A DNA stretch of 64,000 nt from Micromonospora andamanensis (GCF_016863495.1 NZ_BOOZ01000011.1:186001-250000); one strand, 5' to 3'. Counted from the first letter of the stretch, positions 8,328-17,267 are shown. Made by a program: numbers and translations. Notes: a model not told the origin generated them from the letters alone.

Positions 8328-9131
8328 GTGGGAATCGAGGCCGTTGACGCGATGGCCGACCACGCCGATGAGCTGGCGCGGTCCGAGCCGTCATCCGCGC
8401 GGGCGGTGGGCGCGGCGCGCGACGCCGTCACGGCCGCGCAGGCGCTCGCCGCCGACGGCGTGCCCGGCGGGCGGCTCCGCCTGGCCCGGTCCCTGTGGCG
8501 GCTGACGGCGGCGAACTCCGGCAACCCCCAGACCGCGCAGGAGTACGCCTTGCGCTGGTGGACGGTGTGCCGCTCACTGCTGGAACGACCCGACCCCGCC
8601 GAGGACCAGAACCGGGTCGTGGCACGGATCGCGTACTGGCTGGGTGTCGTCGTTCCGGTGCTGATGACGACCCACCGGACGGCGGAAGCCGCAGAGGTGA
8701 TGGAGCGGGTCGCCGAGGCGGCCGACCGAGCCACCGGCCCGCACGGCGAGCACGCGAGCGCTCGACTGGAGATCTTCCTCTTCACGGCCACCGCCGACGA
8801 CTTCGCCCAGGCCGTGATCGCGGGACGGCGTGCGGAGATCGCCGACGACCTCGATCAGATGATCCATCGGGCGACCCGGACGGTAGCGGTCTTCGAGCGG
8901 CACGCCGCCGACGGCGTCTTCGAGGCCAGCGAGTTGGCCCAGGTCCTGCGGATCATCAGCCGACTGGTGACGGTCGCCGGCGACCTGCGATTGGCCGCCC
9001 ACCTGCTCGACCGGGCGGAGGCGGTCTCCGCCGCGATCGCACACCACGGCCCGGCCTTCCGCGCTCACGCCGACGGCATTCGCCGGGAACGCGACGGCCT
9101 CACTACTCACGTACCGCGTCCCCGCGGCTGA
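8328..9131 (+). CDS. Hypothetical helical protein
   Basis: A protein of about 267 residues not recognised as a named family. It is almost entirely alpha-helical and Ala/Glu/Arg-rich, with several helix-turn-helix-like pairs (for example VVPVLMTTHRTAEAAEVMERV and ELAQVLRIISRLVTVAGDL) that look like TPR-type repeats. No signal peptide, membrane segment or catalytic motif is visible. Two starts are possible: GTG 8328 directly after GGCGG, or ATG 8352 eleven bases after GAGG. Coding bias is good throughout. It lies between the site-2 protease (divergent) and the oligopeptidase (68 bp downstream). Confidence 0.6.
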   Translation: MGIEAVDAMADHADELARSEPSSARAVGAARDAVTAAQALAADGVPGGRLRLARSLWRLTAANSGNPQTAQEYALRWWTVCRSLLERPDPAEDQNRVVARIAYWLGVVVPVLMTTHRTAEAAEVMERVAEAADRATGPHGEHASARLEIFLFTATADDFAQAVIAGRRAEIADDLDQMIHRATRTVAVFERHAADGVFEASELAQVLRIISRLVTVAGDLRLAAHLLDRAEAVSAAIAHHGPAFRAHADGIRRERDGLTTHVPRPRG

Positions 9132-9199
9132 GCGCCAGTCGCGATGTCGACAGCAGCCGGGTATCGGGTGCCGCGTCGGAGTTCAGCCATAGTTCGAGG

Positions 9200-11407
9200 G
9201 TGGCGATCTCGACCGATGACAGCGACGACCCGTACCTCTGGCTGGAGGATCTGGACGGCCCGGAGGCCGCGACGTGGGTCCGCGACCGCAACGCCGAGAC
9301 CGTCGCCGCGCTGACCGGCGGCCCCGCGTTCGCCGCCCGCCAGACCGAGATCCGGCAGGTGCTCGACGCGGACGACCGCATCCCGTACCCGGGATGGCGC
9401 GGTGACGGCTTCTACTACGACCTCTGGCGGGACGCCGCCCATCCACGCGGACTGTGGCGGCGAACCACGCTCGACCAGTACCGCCGATCCGAGCCGGAGT
9501 GGGACGTCCTGCTCGACCTGGACGCGCTGGCCCGAAACGAGGGCGAGAACTGGGTCTGGGGTGGAGTGGCGACGCTGCCGCCGCAGCACCGGCACTGCCT
9601 GGTCAGCCTGTCCCGGGGCGGTGCGGACGCGGTGGTGGTCCGCGAGTACGACCTGACTGAGCGTAGCTTCGTCGACTGTGGGTTCACCGTCGCCGAGGCC
9701 AAGACCGACGTCTGCTGGATCGACGCCGACCACATCTGGATCGGCACCGACCTCGGACCGGGTTCGCTCACCGACTCCGGCTATCCACGGATCGTGCTGC
9801 GCTGGCGGCGGGGTACCCCGCTGGCCGAGGCCGAGGTCGTCTTCGAGGCGTCCACGGTGGACGTCGGAGCGTACGGCTGGCGGGACGCCACGCCCGGCTT
9901 CGAGCGGGACTTCGTCAGTCGCAGCCTCGACTTCTACCGCTCCGAGAGCTTCCTGCTCGCCGGGGCGGGGCAGCGGGTCCGGATTCCGGTGCCCGAGGAC
10001 GCGGAGTGGGGAGTGCGCCGGGAGTGGTTGCTGGTCCAGCCGCGTACCCCCTGGCCGGTCGGTGACCTGACCCACCCGGCGGGGGCCCTGCTGGCGATCC
10101 GACTCGACGACTTCATCGCCGGCTCGCGGGGCTTCGACGTGCTGTTCCGACCGGACGAGCACACGTCACTCGGCGGCTCCGCCTGGACCCGTAACCACCT
10201 GATCCTGACCACCCTCACCGACGTACGCAGCCGGCTGGAGATGCTCACCCCGGGTGAGCGCGGCTGGCGACGCGAACCGCTGCCCGGGGTACCGGCGGAC
10301 GAGGAGGCTTGTCTCGTCGAGACCGACCCGGACCGGGACGACGCCTACCTGGTCGCCTCGGAGGGCTTCCTCCAGCCGGCCACGCTGCGGCTCGGGCAGG
10401 TAGGTGGCGAGGTCGAGACGCTCAAGCGGGCACCCGCGTTCTTCGACCCCGACGGCCTGGCGGTACGCCAGTTCTTCGCCACCTCCGCCGACGGCACCCG
10501 GGTGCCGTACTTCGTGGTCGGAGATCCGGCCGCGCCCGCCGGACCGACGCTGCTGCACGGGTACGGCGGTTTCGAGGTTTCCCTGACCCCCGGCTACGAC
10601 GGGATCATCGGCCGGGGCTGGCTGGCCCGTGGCGGCACCTACGTGGTGGCGAACATTCGCGGCGGCGGTGAATATGGTCCCCGGTGGCACCGGGCGGCGC
10701 TGCGAGCGGATCGGCCGCGCGCCTTCGAGGACTTCGCGGCCGTGGCCACCGACCTGGTGACCCGGGGCATCACCACGCCGGCCACGCTGGGTGTCGAGGG
10801 CGGCAGCAACGGTGGCCTGCTGATGGGGGCGATGCTGACCCGCTACCCGTCGCTCGTCGGCGCCGTCGTGGCGAATGTGCCACTGGTGGACATGCGCCGC
10901 TACCACCGGCTGTTGGCCGGCGCCTCGTGGATCGCCGAGTACGGCGACCCGGACGTTCCGGAAGACTGGGCCTACCTGCGGGAGTACTCGCCGTACCACA
11001 ACGTGCGGCGCGAGGTACGGTACCCGCCGGTCCTGTTCATCACCTCAACCCGCGACGACCGGGTCCACCCCGGGCACGCCCGCAAGATGACCGCCCGGCT
11101 GCGCGAGCACGGTGTCGACGTGTCGTACTACGAGAACGTGGAGGGTGGGCACGGCGCGGCGGCCAACAACGAGCAGCGCGCCTTCATCGAGGCCATGTCA
11201 CTGGAGTTCCTCTGGCGAAAACTGGCCCCGTCGGCGTACGCGGTGCCCACTCAGGCGGTCGGGGGCGGATCGGGCAACTCGTCGACCACCACCACCGGCG
11301 TCCCGGACCGCACCTTCTCCAGCAGCAGACGCTGGCCGCTGGCGGTCAACCGGATGCAGCCGTTCGTGGTCTGCTGGCCCAGTTCACCGTCGTGGAACCA
11401 GGTGTGA
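9200..11407 (+). CDS. Prolyl oligopeptidase family serine peptidase (S9)
   Basis: Cytosolic peptidase of about 735 residues that cleaves short peptides after proline. The N-terminal part begins DPYLWLEDLDGPEAATWV, the standard S9A opening, followed by a beta-propeller region; the C-terminal alpha/beta-hydrolase domain carries GGSNGG (Ser536), TRDDRVHPG (Asp at 619-620) and GGHG (His651). The family normally ends near EFLWRKL, but here the frame stays open for about 50 more residues, running 157 bp into the 3' end of the opposing L,D-transpeptidase gene. That tail is low-complexity and probably arises from loss of a stop. GTG 9200 is preferred; no in-frame ATG lies nearby. Confidence 0.88.
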   Translation: MAISTDDSDDPYLWLEDLDGPEAATWVRDRNAETVAALTGGPAFAARQTEIRQVLDADDRIPYPGWRGDGFYYDLWRDAAHPRGLWRRTTLDQYRRSEPEWDVLLDLDALARNEGENWVWGGVATLPPQHRHCLVSLSRGGADAVVVREYDLTERSFVDCGFTVAEAKTDVCWIDADHIWIGTDLGPGSLTDSGYPRIVLRWRRGTPLAEAEVVFEASTVDVGAYGWRDATPGFERDFVSRSLDFYRSESFLLAGAGQRVRIPVPEDAEWGVRREWLLVQPRTPWPVGDLTHPAGALLAIRLDDFIAGSRGFDVLFRPDEHTSLGGSAWTRNHLILTTLTDVRSRLEMLTPGERGWRREPLPGVPADEEACLVETDPDRDDAYLVASEGFLQPATLRLGQVGGEVETLKRAPAFFDPDGLAVRQFFATSADGTRVPYFVVGDPAAPAGPTLLHGYGGFEVSLTPGYDGIIGRGWLARGGTYVVANIRGGGEYGPRWHRAALRADRPRAFEDFAAVATDLVTRGITTPATLGVEGGSNGGLLMGAMLTRYPSLVGAVVANVPLVDMRRYHRLLAGASWIAEYGDPDVPEDWAYLREYSPYHNVRREVRYPPVLFITSTRDDRVHPGHARKMTARLREHGVDVSYYENVEGGHGAAANNEQRAFIEAMSLEFLWRKLAPSAYAVPTQAVGGGSGNSSTTTTGVPDRTFSSSRRWPLAVNRMQPFVVCWPSSPSWNQV

Positions 11408-12165
11408 ATACCGATGTGGGCGCCGCGCAACCCGGCCGGGACCGAGTCCAGGTCGTCGGGGATCGAGCCGAGGGCGTAGATGTCCACCCCGCCGTAGACC
11501 GATTCCGGTGGTGGCGTGCGGCCCAGGACGAAGGTGCGGCCCAGTGGGGTCTCCTGGCCACGCTGACCGAGGCTTACCGGCCAGGATTGTTGCGCGGTGC
11601 CGTCGCGGTACCAGGTGAGCCGGAAGGGCACCCGTTCCACAACTATCTGGTCGCGCAGCGCGACGGTGCGGAAGCCGCCCGGTGGTAGCCAGGCCAGTTT
11701 GCGGTTGGCCGAGGGCAGCAGCACCGCTGTCCAGCCGGACTCGCGGCGGGCGATCGGCACGGTCAGCTCGACCTCGCTGATGGTCGGCATCAGGAACGCC
11801 AGCGGTCGACCGCCGGGCGCGTCGTACGCGGCGAGCTTGCGGGTCGGATGCAGGCCCTGGGTCAGTGGTGTGGTGTCCAGTGCGTCCGGGTCGTCGGGAA
11901 AGCCGGCGGGGGCCGGGTCGTAGTCGATCTCCGGGAGCCCGTCCGGTGCCGGGGCGGCCGGCAGCACCCGCTCGGCGTCGGCCGGCGGCGGCACCTCCGC
12001 CGTCGGCACCACCGCTCCACCGGTGTGCCCGGCGACCGGTGCCGGCCCGGGCGCCGGAGTCAGCGCCCACCCGGTGTACGCGGCCCCGCCCATCAGCACC
12101 GCCACGCCCACCCCGAGAGCGACCCCCCGCCGCCCCCGCGACCCCAAAACGCCCAAAACCCCCAC
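11251..12165 (-). CDS. L,D-transpeptidase (YkuD domain), membrane-anchored
   Basis: Cell-wall enzyme of 304 residues. An N-terminal hydrophobic segment (about residues 14-36) anchors or exports it; a Pro/Ala-rich spacer follows. The C-terminal half is a YkuD catalytic domain: HIGIHTW (His254) and NGCIRL (Cys270) are the His and nucleophile Cys of enzymes that make 3-3 peptidoglycan crosslinks or attach proteins to the wall. The usual HGC..N motif reads NGCIR, a variant seen in non-canonical members. Its last 157 bp overlap the 3' end of the convergent oligopeptidase gene. The ATG at 12165 directly precedes basic residues and the hydrophobic helix. Confidence 0.85.
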   Translation of the reverse strand: MGVLGVLGSRGRRGVALGVGVAVLMGGAAYTGWALTPAPGPAPVAGHTGGAVVPTAEVPPPADAERVLPAAPAPDGLPEIDYDPAPAGFPDDPDALDTTPLTQGLHPTRKLAAYDAPGGRPLAFLMPTISEVELTVPIARRESGWTAVLLPSANRKLAWLPPGGFRTVALRDQIVVERVPFRLTWYRDGTAQQSWPVSLGQRGQETPLGRTFVLGRTPPPESVYGGVDIYALGSIPDDLDSVPAGLRGAHIGIHTWFHDGELGQQTTNGCIRLTASGQRLLLEKVRSGTPVVVVDELPDPPPTA

Positions 12166-12220
12166 CCATCCACCTTACCCCTAAACCCCTCAAACCGCCC
12201 CAAAACCCACCCTCCGTTGC

Positions 12221-12282
12221 CGTTGATCAAGAAGTTTGCGTCCGGATTGAGGCCCGAGGCGACCAGAACTTCTTGATCAACG
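12221..12282. repeat. Dispersed intergenic inverted repeat, copy A
   Basis: Perfect 16-bp arms CGTTGATCAAGAAGTT (12221-12236) and complement (12267-12282) flank a 30-nt loop. It lies 30 bp past the amylase stop (minus strand) and upstream of the L,D-transpeptidase. The core GTTGATCAWGAAGTT recurs in copies B and C, and a related form in copy D. No open frame or transposase accompanies it; a terminator or REP-like element is likely. Confidence 0.75.
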
Positions 12283-12311
12283 CGCAAAGGGGGTGGGGAG
12301 GGGGTGGGTGG

Positions 12312-13760
12312 TTAGGGGAGGCGGGCGTTTAGGTGGAGGGCTATGGCGTCGTGGGCGGGGATGTTGGCGGCGAACCAGCCGTTGGCGTCGACGGTGATGA
12401 CCGGGCCGGAGCAGGTGCCGTTGGTGAAGGTGCCGTGGATGACGTCGCAGTAGCGGCCGGCCGGGAGCCCGGTGTAGTAGGAGCGGCCGTTGATGGCTGA
12501 GCCCTCGTCGTTGATGGTGATGAAGCCCCGGCCGGTCCGGCTGAAGGCGATGTGGTTGTTGCCGTTGTCGTACCAGTTGCTGACCCCGGTGCCCTCGGTG
12601 GCGTTGCGGAAGCCGACCATGTTCGCGATCACCGGCCAGCGGTGCTCGCACTCCCAGCCGGAGTAGCAGTCCGTGTTGAGCGTCTTGTTGCCACCGTCCG
12701 AGGGTGGGCCGGCGTCGCGGCTGCTGAAGGTGTAGCTCGACATCACCGTCGGGGAACCGTACGGCCAGGCCAGCATGAACGCGTTCGCGAGGGCGTAGAT
12801 GCCCCGGTCGCGATAGGTGAGCACCCCGCCGTCGTCGCGCTGGGTGTCATGGTTGTCCACGAAGACCGAGGACACGCTGCTGGGCAGGTGGCCCCAGCCC
12901 TCGCCGAAGTTGCGCAGGTACGCGAGCCGCTCCGAGCGGAACACCCGGGCCAGGTCCTTGCCGTAGCGGAACTCGTGCACGTCACCGTTGCCGGTGTACT
13001 CGTTCGGCGTGATCGGCTCGCCCGCGCCGTAGATGACCTCCTGCACGATGTACGCCGACCGGTTGAGCCGGCTGCGGATGTTGGCGATGTCCGCCGCCGG
13101 CATGTGCTTGCTGGCGTCCAGCCGGAAGCCGTCCACGCCGAGTGAGAGCAGGTCGTTGAGGTACGCGGCCAGCCGGGAGCGGACGTAGTCGGACTCCGTC
13201 TTCAGGTCGGAGAGGTTCACCAGCTCGCAGTTCTGCACCTCGTAGCGGTCGTTGTAGTTGACGATGTCGTTGTTGCCGTTGCGGCCGCAGTAGTGGAAGT
13301 CCTGCGCCTGGTAGATGCCGGGGTAGACGTGGTGCTGGTAGGTCGAGCCGGCCCACCCGGTGCCGCCGTTGGCCTGCCCGGACATGTGGTTGATGACGGC
13401 GTCGACGATCACCTTGACGCCTGCCGCGTGGCAGGTGTCGACCATGGACTTGAACTGTGCGCGGGTGCCCTTGCGGGATTCGATCCGGTAGCTGACCGGC
13501 TGGTAGGCGACCCACCACTGGTTGCCGCGTACGTGCTCCTGCGGTGGTGACACCTGGACGAAGCCGTAGCCCTTCGGGCCGAGGGTGCTGCTGCACTCGC
13601 TGGCGACCGAGGGCCAGTTCCACTCGAAGAGGTTGGCGATGACCTTCTTGCCACCACTCGGGGCGGCGACGGCCGGGGGTGCGGTCACCACGCCAGGGGC
13701 GAGGAGGCCGGCGATCACGGCGAGGGCGACGATCGCCGGGCGGAGTCGACGTCGATGCAT
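12312..13760 (-). CDS. Secreted alpha-amylase (GH13), catalytic domain only
   Basis: Extracellular amylase of 482 residues, paralogous to the one at 1863-4025 but without starch-binding modules. A signal peptide of about 33 residues ends near AVAAP. The GH13 barrel shows the opening IANLFEWNW, region I AVINHM, Asp215 in GFRLDASKH, Glu241 in QEVIYG and Asp305 in FVDNHDTQ. The C-terminal beta domain ends the protein at IALHLNARLP. The ATG at 13760 has TGGAG seven bases before it. Inverted-repeat copy A follows the stop. It presumably acts on soluble or already attacked starch. Confidence 0.94.
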   Translation of the reverse strand: MHRRRLRPAIVALAVIAGLLAPGVVTAPPAVAAPSGGKKVIANLFEWNWPSVASECSSTLGPKGYGFVQVSPPQEHVRGNQWWVAYQPVSYRIESRKGTRAQFKSMVDTCHAAGVKVIVDAVINHMSGQANGGTGWAGSTYQHHVYPGIYQAQDFHYCGRNGNNDIVNYNDRYEVQNCELVNLSDLKTESDYVRSRLAAYLNDLLSLGVDGFRLDASKHMPAADIANIRSRLNRSAYIVQEVIYGAGEPITPNEYTGNGDVHEFRYGKDLARVFRSERLAYLRNFGEGWGHLPSSVSSVFVDNHDTQRDDGGVLTYRDRGIYALANAFMLAWPYGSPTVMSSYTFSSRDAGPPSDGGNKTLNTDCYSGWECEHRWPVIANMVGFRNATEGTGVSNWYDNGNNHIAFSRTGRGFITINDEGSAINGRSYYTGLPAGRYCDVIHGTFTNGTCSGPVITVDANGWFAANIPAHDAIALHLNARLP

Positions 13761-13812
13761 CGGGTGCTCCAGGGGTGCCGGGGGACGGGGGAGGCGGTAC
13801 GGCTGCCCGGAT

Positions 13813-13870
13813 CTTGCAATCAGGGCTGAAAATTTCGGAAAGGTTACAAGCTCATTTCAATGCCTGTCAA
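13813..13870 (-). promoter_or_regulatory. Putative promoter and CTTGCAA operator of second amylase
   Basis: On the minus strand TTGACA (complement of 13865-13870) is followed after 18 nt by TAACCT (complement of 13841-13846), an acceptable -35/-10 pair about 80 bp before the amylase start. Half sites of the same kind as before the first amylase lie here too: on the plus strand CTTGCAA at 13813-13819 and TTACAAG at 13844-13850, which form an inverted pair. Confidence 0.4.
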
Positions 13871-14046
13871 TGCACTGCTCGGGACGTCCGGCGGCGGATC
13901 CGCTACACGCGCCGGGCGGCGGGGCGGTTCGACAACTCGCCGAGATTTTTTCTTACGACACTGATCCGACCGGGGCCGCGCTGCGTACTGGAATGGGGAA
14001 CAGGGGTCGGCCGGCGGTGCGCCGCCGCGAGACGATCGAGGAGCAG

Positions 14047-15804
14047 ATGGCCCGGGCTACGCAGAACGAGAAGGCGGCTGCCGTTCGTACCAGCAGCAGC
14101 AGTCGAGGGATCCGCGTCTGGTCCCGCGGCCAGATCATGGCGCTGTCCGCGTCCGGGCTCGCCGCCCTGTGGGCGTTGACGATGCTCACCGGCGCGGGCC
14201 AGAAGATGTACGCGATGGGCTTCTTCTTCACCGAGTTCTTCGCCGGGGTCATCGCGCTCGTCGCGTTGAGCCTCACGGTGATGATGGGGTTGCTCGCCAC
14301 CGACCGGCTGGTGCTGCTCATCCGGCACCGGGTGCTGTTGCAGTCCGCACACCGGGCCACCGGCATCCTCGGCGTGGCCGGCCTGGGCTTCCACGTCATC
14401 ACGAAGATCGCCAGCGGCCGGGCGGGGGTGACCGACGCCGCCGTACCGTTCGTCGGTGGCCGGGGCCTCTACGTCGGGCTCGGCACCATCGCCGCGCTGC
14501 TCATGGTGAGTGTGCTCTGGACCGGCATCATCCGGGCCCGGTTCGCCGACGTCGGCCCGAAGTGGGTGTGGCGGGCCCTGCACTCCCTGGCGTACGTCTC
14601 CTGGCCGTTCGCCATCTTCCACGGGCTGCTCGCCGGCCGTCCGCCCGCCACCTGGGTGGGCCTGAGCTACTTCGCCTGCGTACTGCTGGTCGTGGTCGCC
14701 CTGATGGTCCGTCTCTCGGTCACCCTGCAACGACGCAGCCGCGAGCAGCAGCAGGCGGCCGTCCTGAACGAGGTCATGAGCGGCAGCAAGTCCACCGAGG
14801 AGACCCTCGGCAAGAACCTGCTCGGCACCCTGACCGGCCGCCGTACCGCCGCCGACGACGGTCGCGAGAAGCGGGTCCGTCGCGACACCAGCTGGGCCGA
14901 CAGCACCTCCGGGACCTGGGCCAGCCCCACGATCCGGCGCAACGACCCGGAACGGTTCACCGTGCCTGTGGTCCCCGAGCCGGGCACGCTGCGCGAGCCG
15001 GTCCGGCCCGGCCGGGATCGCCAGGAGGAGGAGTTCGAGCCGGTCGTCAGGCGTGCCTCCCGTCGCGAGGAGGAGGAACTGGAGCGGGTCGTGCGCCGCG
15101 AGACCGAGGCGCTGGAGCCGGTGACTCGCCGCCGCCGCGATGCCGAGCCGCGGCGGTCCGCCCGCCGCGACGAGGAGCTGGAGCGCACCGGTAGGCGTTC
15201 GGCACGGGTCGAGGAGGACCTGGAGCCGGTGGTCCGCCGGTCGCGGCGGGACGAGGAACCGACCGGCCGCCGGTCCCGTCGCGAGGAGGAACGCGAGGCG
15301 GTGGGCCGTCGCGCGGCCCGTCGCGACGAGGACCTGGTGGAGTACGAGGCACCGGTGCGCCGTCGCCGCCGCGACGAGGACGAGGAGGAGTACGACAGTC
15401 CCCGCCGGTCCCGGGTCGACGCCGGTAGCCGGTACTCGGCTCCGCCGCAGCGCGTCGAGGACGAGGCCGAGGAGCCGTGGGACAGCCCGCGCCGGTGGGA
15501 GTCGACAGGTCCGATCTCCGGCGCGCCCATCTCCGGCTCGCCGATCTCCGCCGCACCGCGTAGCGGCGGTGGGCGGCACAGCGCCGAGGACGACCTGCCG
15601 GAGGCGGAGACCGACTACTGGCGCCCGCCGGCCCGGTACGCCCCGGACGACGTGGCCGACGACGACGACACTCCCACCCTTGTCGACCTGGCCTCCCGAC
15701 GTGCCCGCCGGGCCTCGTCGGCGGAGAGTCGGCGTCGCCGCAAGGCTGACCCGGATTCGGTGGACGGTGCCTACTGGGCCGGGCTGCGGGGTGAGGCCAA
15801 GTGA
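14047..15804 (+). CDS. Ferric-reductase-like b-type cytochrome with long charged tail
   Basis: Membrane protein of about 585 residues. Residues 30-230 hold about six hydrophobic helices with two His pairs, His102/His116 and His179/His192 (13-14 residues apart), the pattern by which ferric-reductase/NOX-type domains bind two stacked b hemes across the membrane. From about 230 on is a cytosolic low-complexity tail of near-repeats rich in RREEE, DEELE and RRSRR. Its stop overlaps the start of the NuoF-like gene (GTGA), so the two likely form one electron-transfer complex. ATG 14047 follows GAGGAG closely; ATG 13993 is an alternative 18 codons upstream. Confidence 0.8.
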   Translation: MARATQNEKAAAVRTSSSSRGIRVWSRGQIMALSASGLAALWALTMLTGAGQKMYAMGFFFTEFFAGVIALVALSLTVMMGLLATDRLVLLIRHRVLLQSAHRATGILGVAGLGFHVITKIASGRAGVTDAAVPFVGGRGLYVGLGTIAALLMVSVLWTGIIRARFADVGPKWVWRALHSLAYVSWPFAIFHGLLAGRPPATWVGLSYFACVLLVVVALMVRLSVTLQRRSREQQQAAVLNEVMSGSKSTEETLGKNLLGTLTGRRTAADDGREKRVRRDTSWADSTSGTWASPTIRRNDPERFTVPVVPEPGTLREPVRPGRDRQEEEFEPVVRRASRREEEELERVVRRETEALEPVTRRRRDAEPRRSARRDEELERTGRRSARVEEDLEPVVRRSRRDEEPTGRRSRREEEREAVGRRAARRDEDLVEYEAPVRRRRRDEDEEEYDSPRRSRVDAGSRYSAPPQRVEDEAEEPWDSPRRWESTGPISGAPISGSPISAAPRSGGGRHSAEDDLPEAETDYWRPPARYAPDDVADDDDTPTLVDLASRRARRASSAESRRRRKADPDSVDGAYWAGLRGEAK

Positions 15805-17267
15805 CCATGCGGACCACAGTTCCACCGGTAGCCGCCGTCGGTGAGCCCCGGCTCACCGCGGGGTTCGCCGAATTCGGCCGGCTCGACCTGCGCGCCCACG
15901 AGATGGTGCACGGCCCGATCAGCCCGATGGAACCGTCCAGCCTGCTGCGGCTGACCGAGGGCGTCCAGCTCAAGGGCAAGGGCGGCGCCGGCTTCCCGTT
16001 CGCCCGGAAGCTGCGGGCGGTGCTGGAGTCCTGTGAACGTCAGGACCTGCCGCCGGTGGTGGTGGTCAACGCCAGCGAGGGTGAGCCGGCCAGTTGGAAG
16101 GACAAGGTCCTGCTCACCCGGGCCCCGCACCTGATCCTCGACGGTGCCGCGCTTGCCGCGTTCGCGCTGGACGCCGAGGAGATCGTGCTCTGCGTGGCCG
16201 ACGACCTGGTGGGCCGGGACTCCCTGATGGAGGCCCTGGACGAACGCCGGATGCCGGCACCGACGAGCGTCGTGACGGTCCCGCACCGGTTCATCAGCGG
16301 TGAGGGTGGCGCGCTGGTCAACGGGATCAACGGGCTGCCGCACATTCCGCCCGGCACCAAGAAGCGGTCAAGCGACTCCGGCGTCGGCGGGATGCCGACC
16401 CTGCTGTCGAACGCCGAGACGTACGCCCAGCTGGCGATCGCCGCCCGGCTCGGTCCGTACGAGTACGCGGCGCTCGGCACCGACGACGAACCCGGCACGT
16501 TGCTGCTCACCATCACCGGCGCGGCGAAGCGCCACGCGGTGGTGGAGTGCGCGGCCGGTACCCCGTTGGCCGAGATCCTCGAACTCTGCGAGGTGCCGGA
16601 CGGCCCCGGCATCCTGATGGGCGGCTACCACGGCAAGTGGATCACCCGGGAGGCGGCGGAGCGGGCCGAGGTCTCCCGCAAGGGGCTCGCCGCCGTCGGC
16701 GGCACGCTCGGCGCCGGCATCATCGTCCCGCTCGCCAACGACACCTGCCCGCTCGGCGAGGCGGCACAGGTGGTGCGGTACCTGGCCGGCGAGTCCGCCG
16801 GCCAGTGCGGCCCGTGCAAGCGGGGCCTGCCCGACCTGGCCCGCGCCGTTGACCTGGCGGTTTCCGGCAGCGCGCCGGTGGAGGTGGTCCGGGCCGCCGC
16901 CGGTGACGTGAAGGGTCGCGGCGCGTGCAGCCACCCCGACGGTACGTCCCGGTTCGCGCTCTCGGCGATGGAGGTCTTCGCCGAGGACCTCAAGAAGCAC
17001 ACCACAGGTGAGGGCTGCGGTCGGCGGGTCAGGGGCATGATGGGCCTGCCCGGCGCCCCCGATCCCGACCCGCAGAAGCTGGTCCTGGACTGGTCCCGTT
17101 GTGACGGGCATGGCCTCTGCGCTCACGTGGTGCCGGACTTCATCCGGCTCGACCAGAACGGATACCCCGCCTTCCCGCCCACCCCCGTACCGACCTGGTT
17201 GCGGGAGGGCGCGGTGAAGGCGGTGAAGGTCTGCCCGGCGCTGGCGCTGCGGCTGACCGAGGCCTGA
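15801..17267 (+). CDS. NuoF-like NADH-binding flavo/iron-sulfur protein with fused ferredoxin
   Basis: Predicted cytosolic electron-input protein of 488 residues. The NuoF-like part has the Gly-rich FMN/NADH loop KGKGGAGFPFARK (58-70) and NASEGEPASWKD (90-101), a variant of NADEGEPGTCKD. An SLBB-like segment lies around 230-270. The cluster-N3 motif reads ESAGQCGPCK (331-340) with a further Cys376, so the first of four usual Cys ligands is Ala333. The C-terminus (about 425-488) is a small ferredoxin with Cys434, Cys440 and Cys478-Pro, a three-Cys pattern typical of [3Fe-4S] ferredoxins. Starts at GTG 15801 or ATG 15807, coupled to the heme protein; it probably reduces that protein's hemes. 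Confidence 0.85.
   Translation: MTMRTTVPPVAAVGEPRLTAGFAEFGRLDLRAHEMVHGPISPMEPSSLLRLTEGVQLKGKGGAGFPFARKLRAVLESCERQDLPPVVVVNASEGEPASWKDKVLLTRAPHLILDGAALAAFALDAEEIVLCVADDLVGRDSLMEALDERRMPAPTSVVTVPHRFISGEGGALVNGINGLPHIPPGTKKRSSDSGVGGMPTLLSNAETYAQLAIAARLGPYEYAALGTDDEPGTLLLTITGAAKRHAVVECAAGTPLAEILELCEVPDGPGILMGGYHGKWITREAAERAEVSRKGLAAVGGTLGAGIIVPLANDTCPLGEAAQVVRYLAGESAGQCGPCKRGLPDLARAVDLAVSGSAPVEVVRAAAGDVKGRGACSHPDGTSRFALSAMEVFAEDLKKHTTGEGCGRRVRGMMGLPGAPDPDPQKLVLDWSRCDGHGLCAHVVPDFIRLDQNGYPAFPPTPVPTWLREGAVKAVKVCPALALRLTEA

Noticed and set aside
1863-13760. Carbohydrate gene cluster or biosynthetic cluster between the two amylases
   Set aside because: The genes between (oxidoreductase, alditol oxidase, protease, oligopeptidase, transpeptidase) lie on both strands with no coupling; no transporter or synthase is present, so no single pathway is supported.
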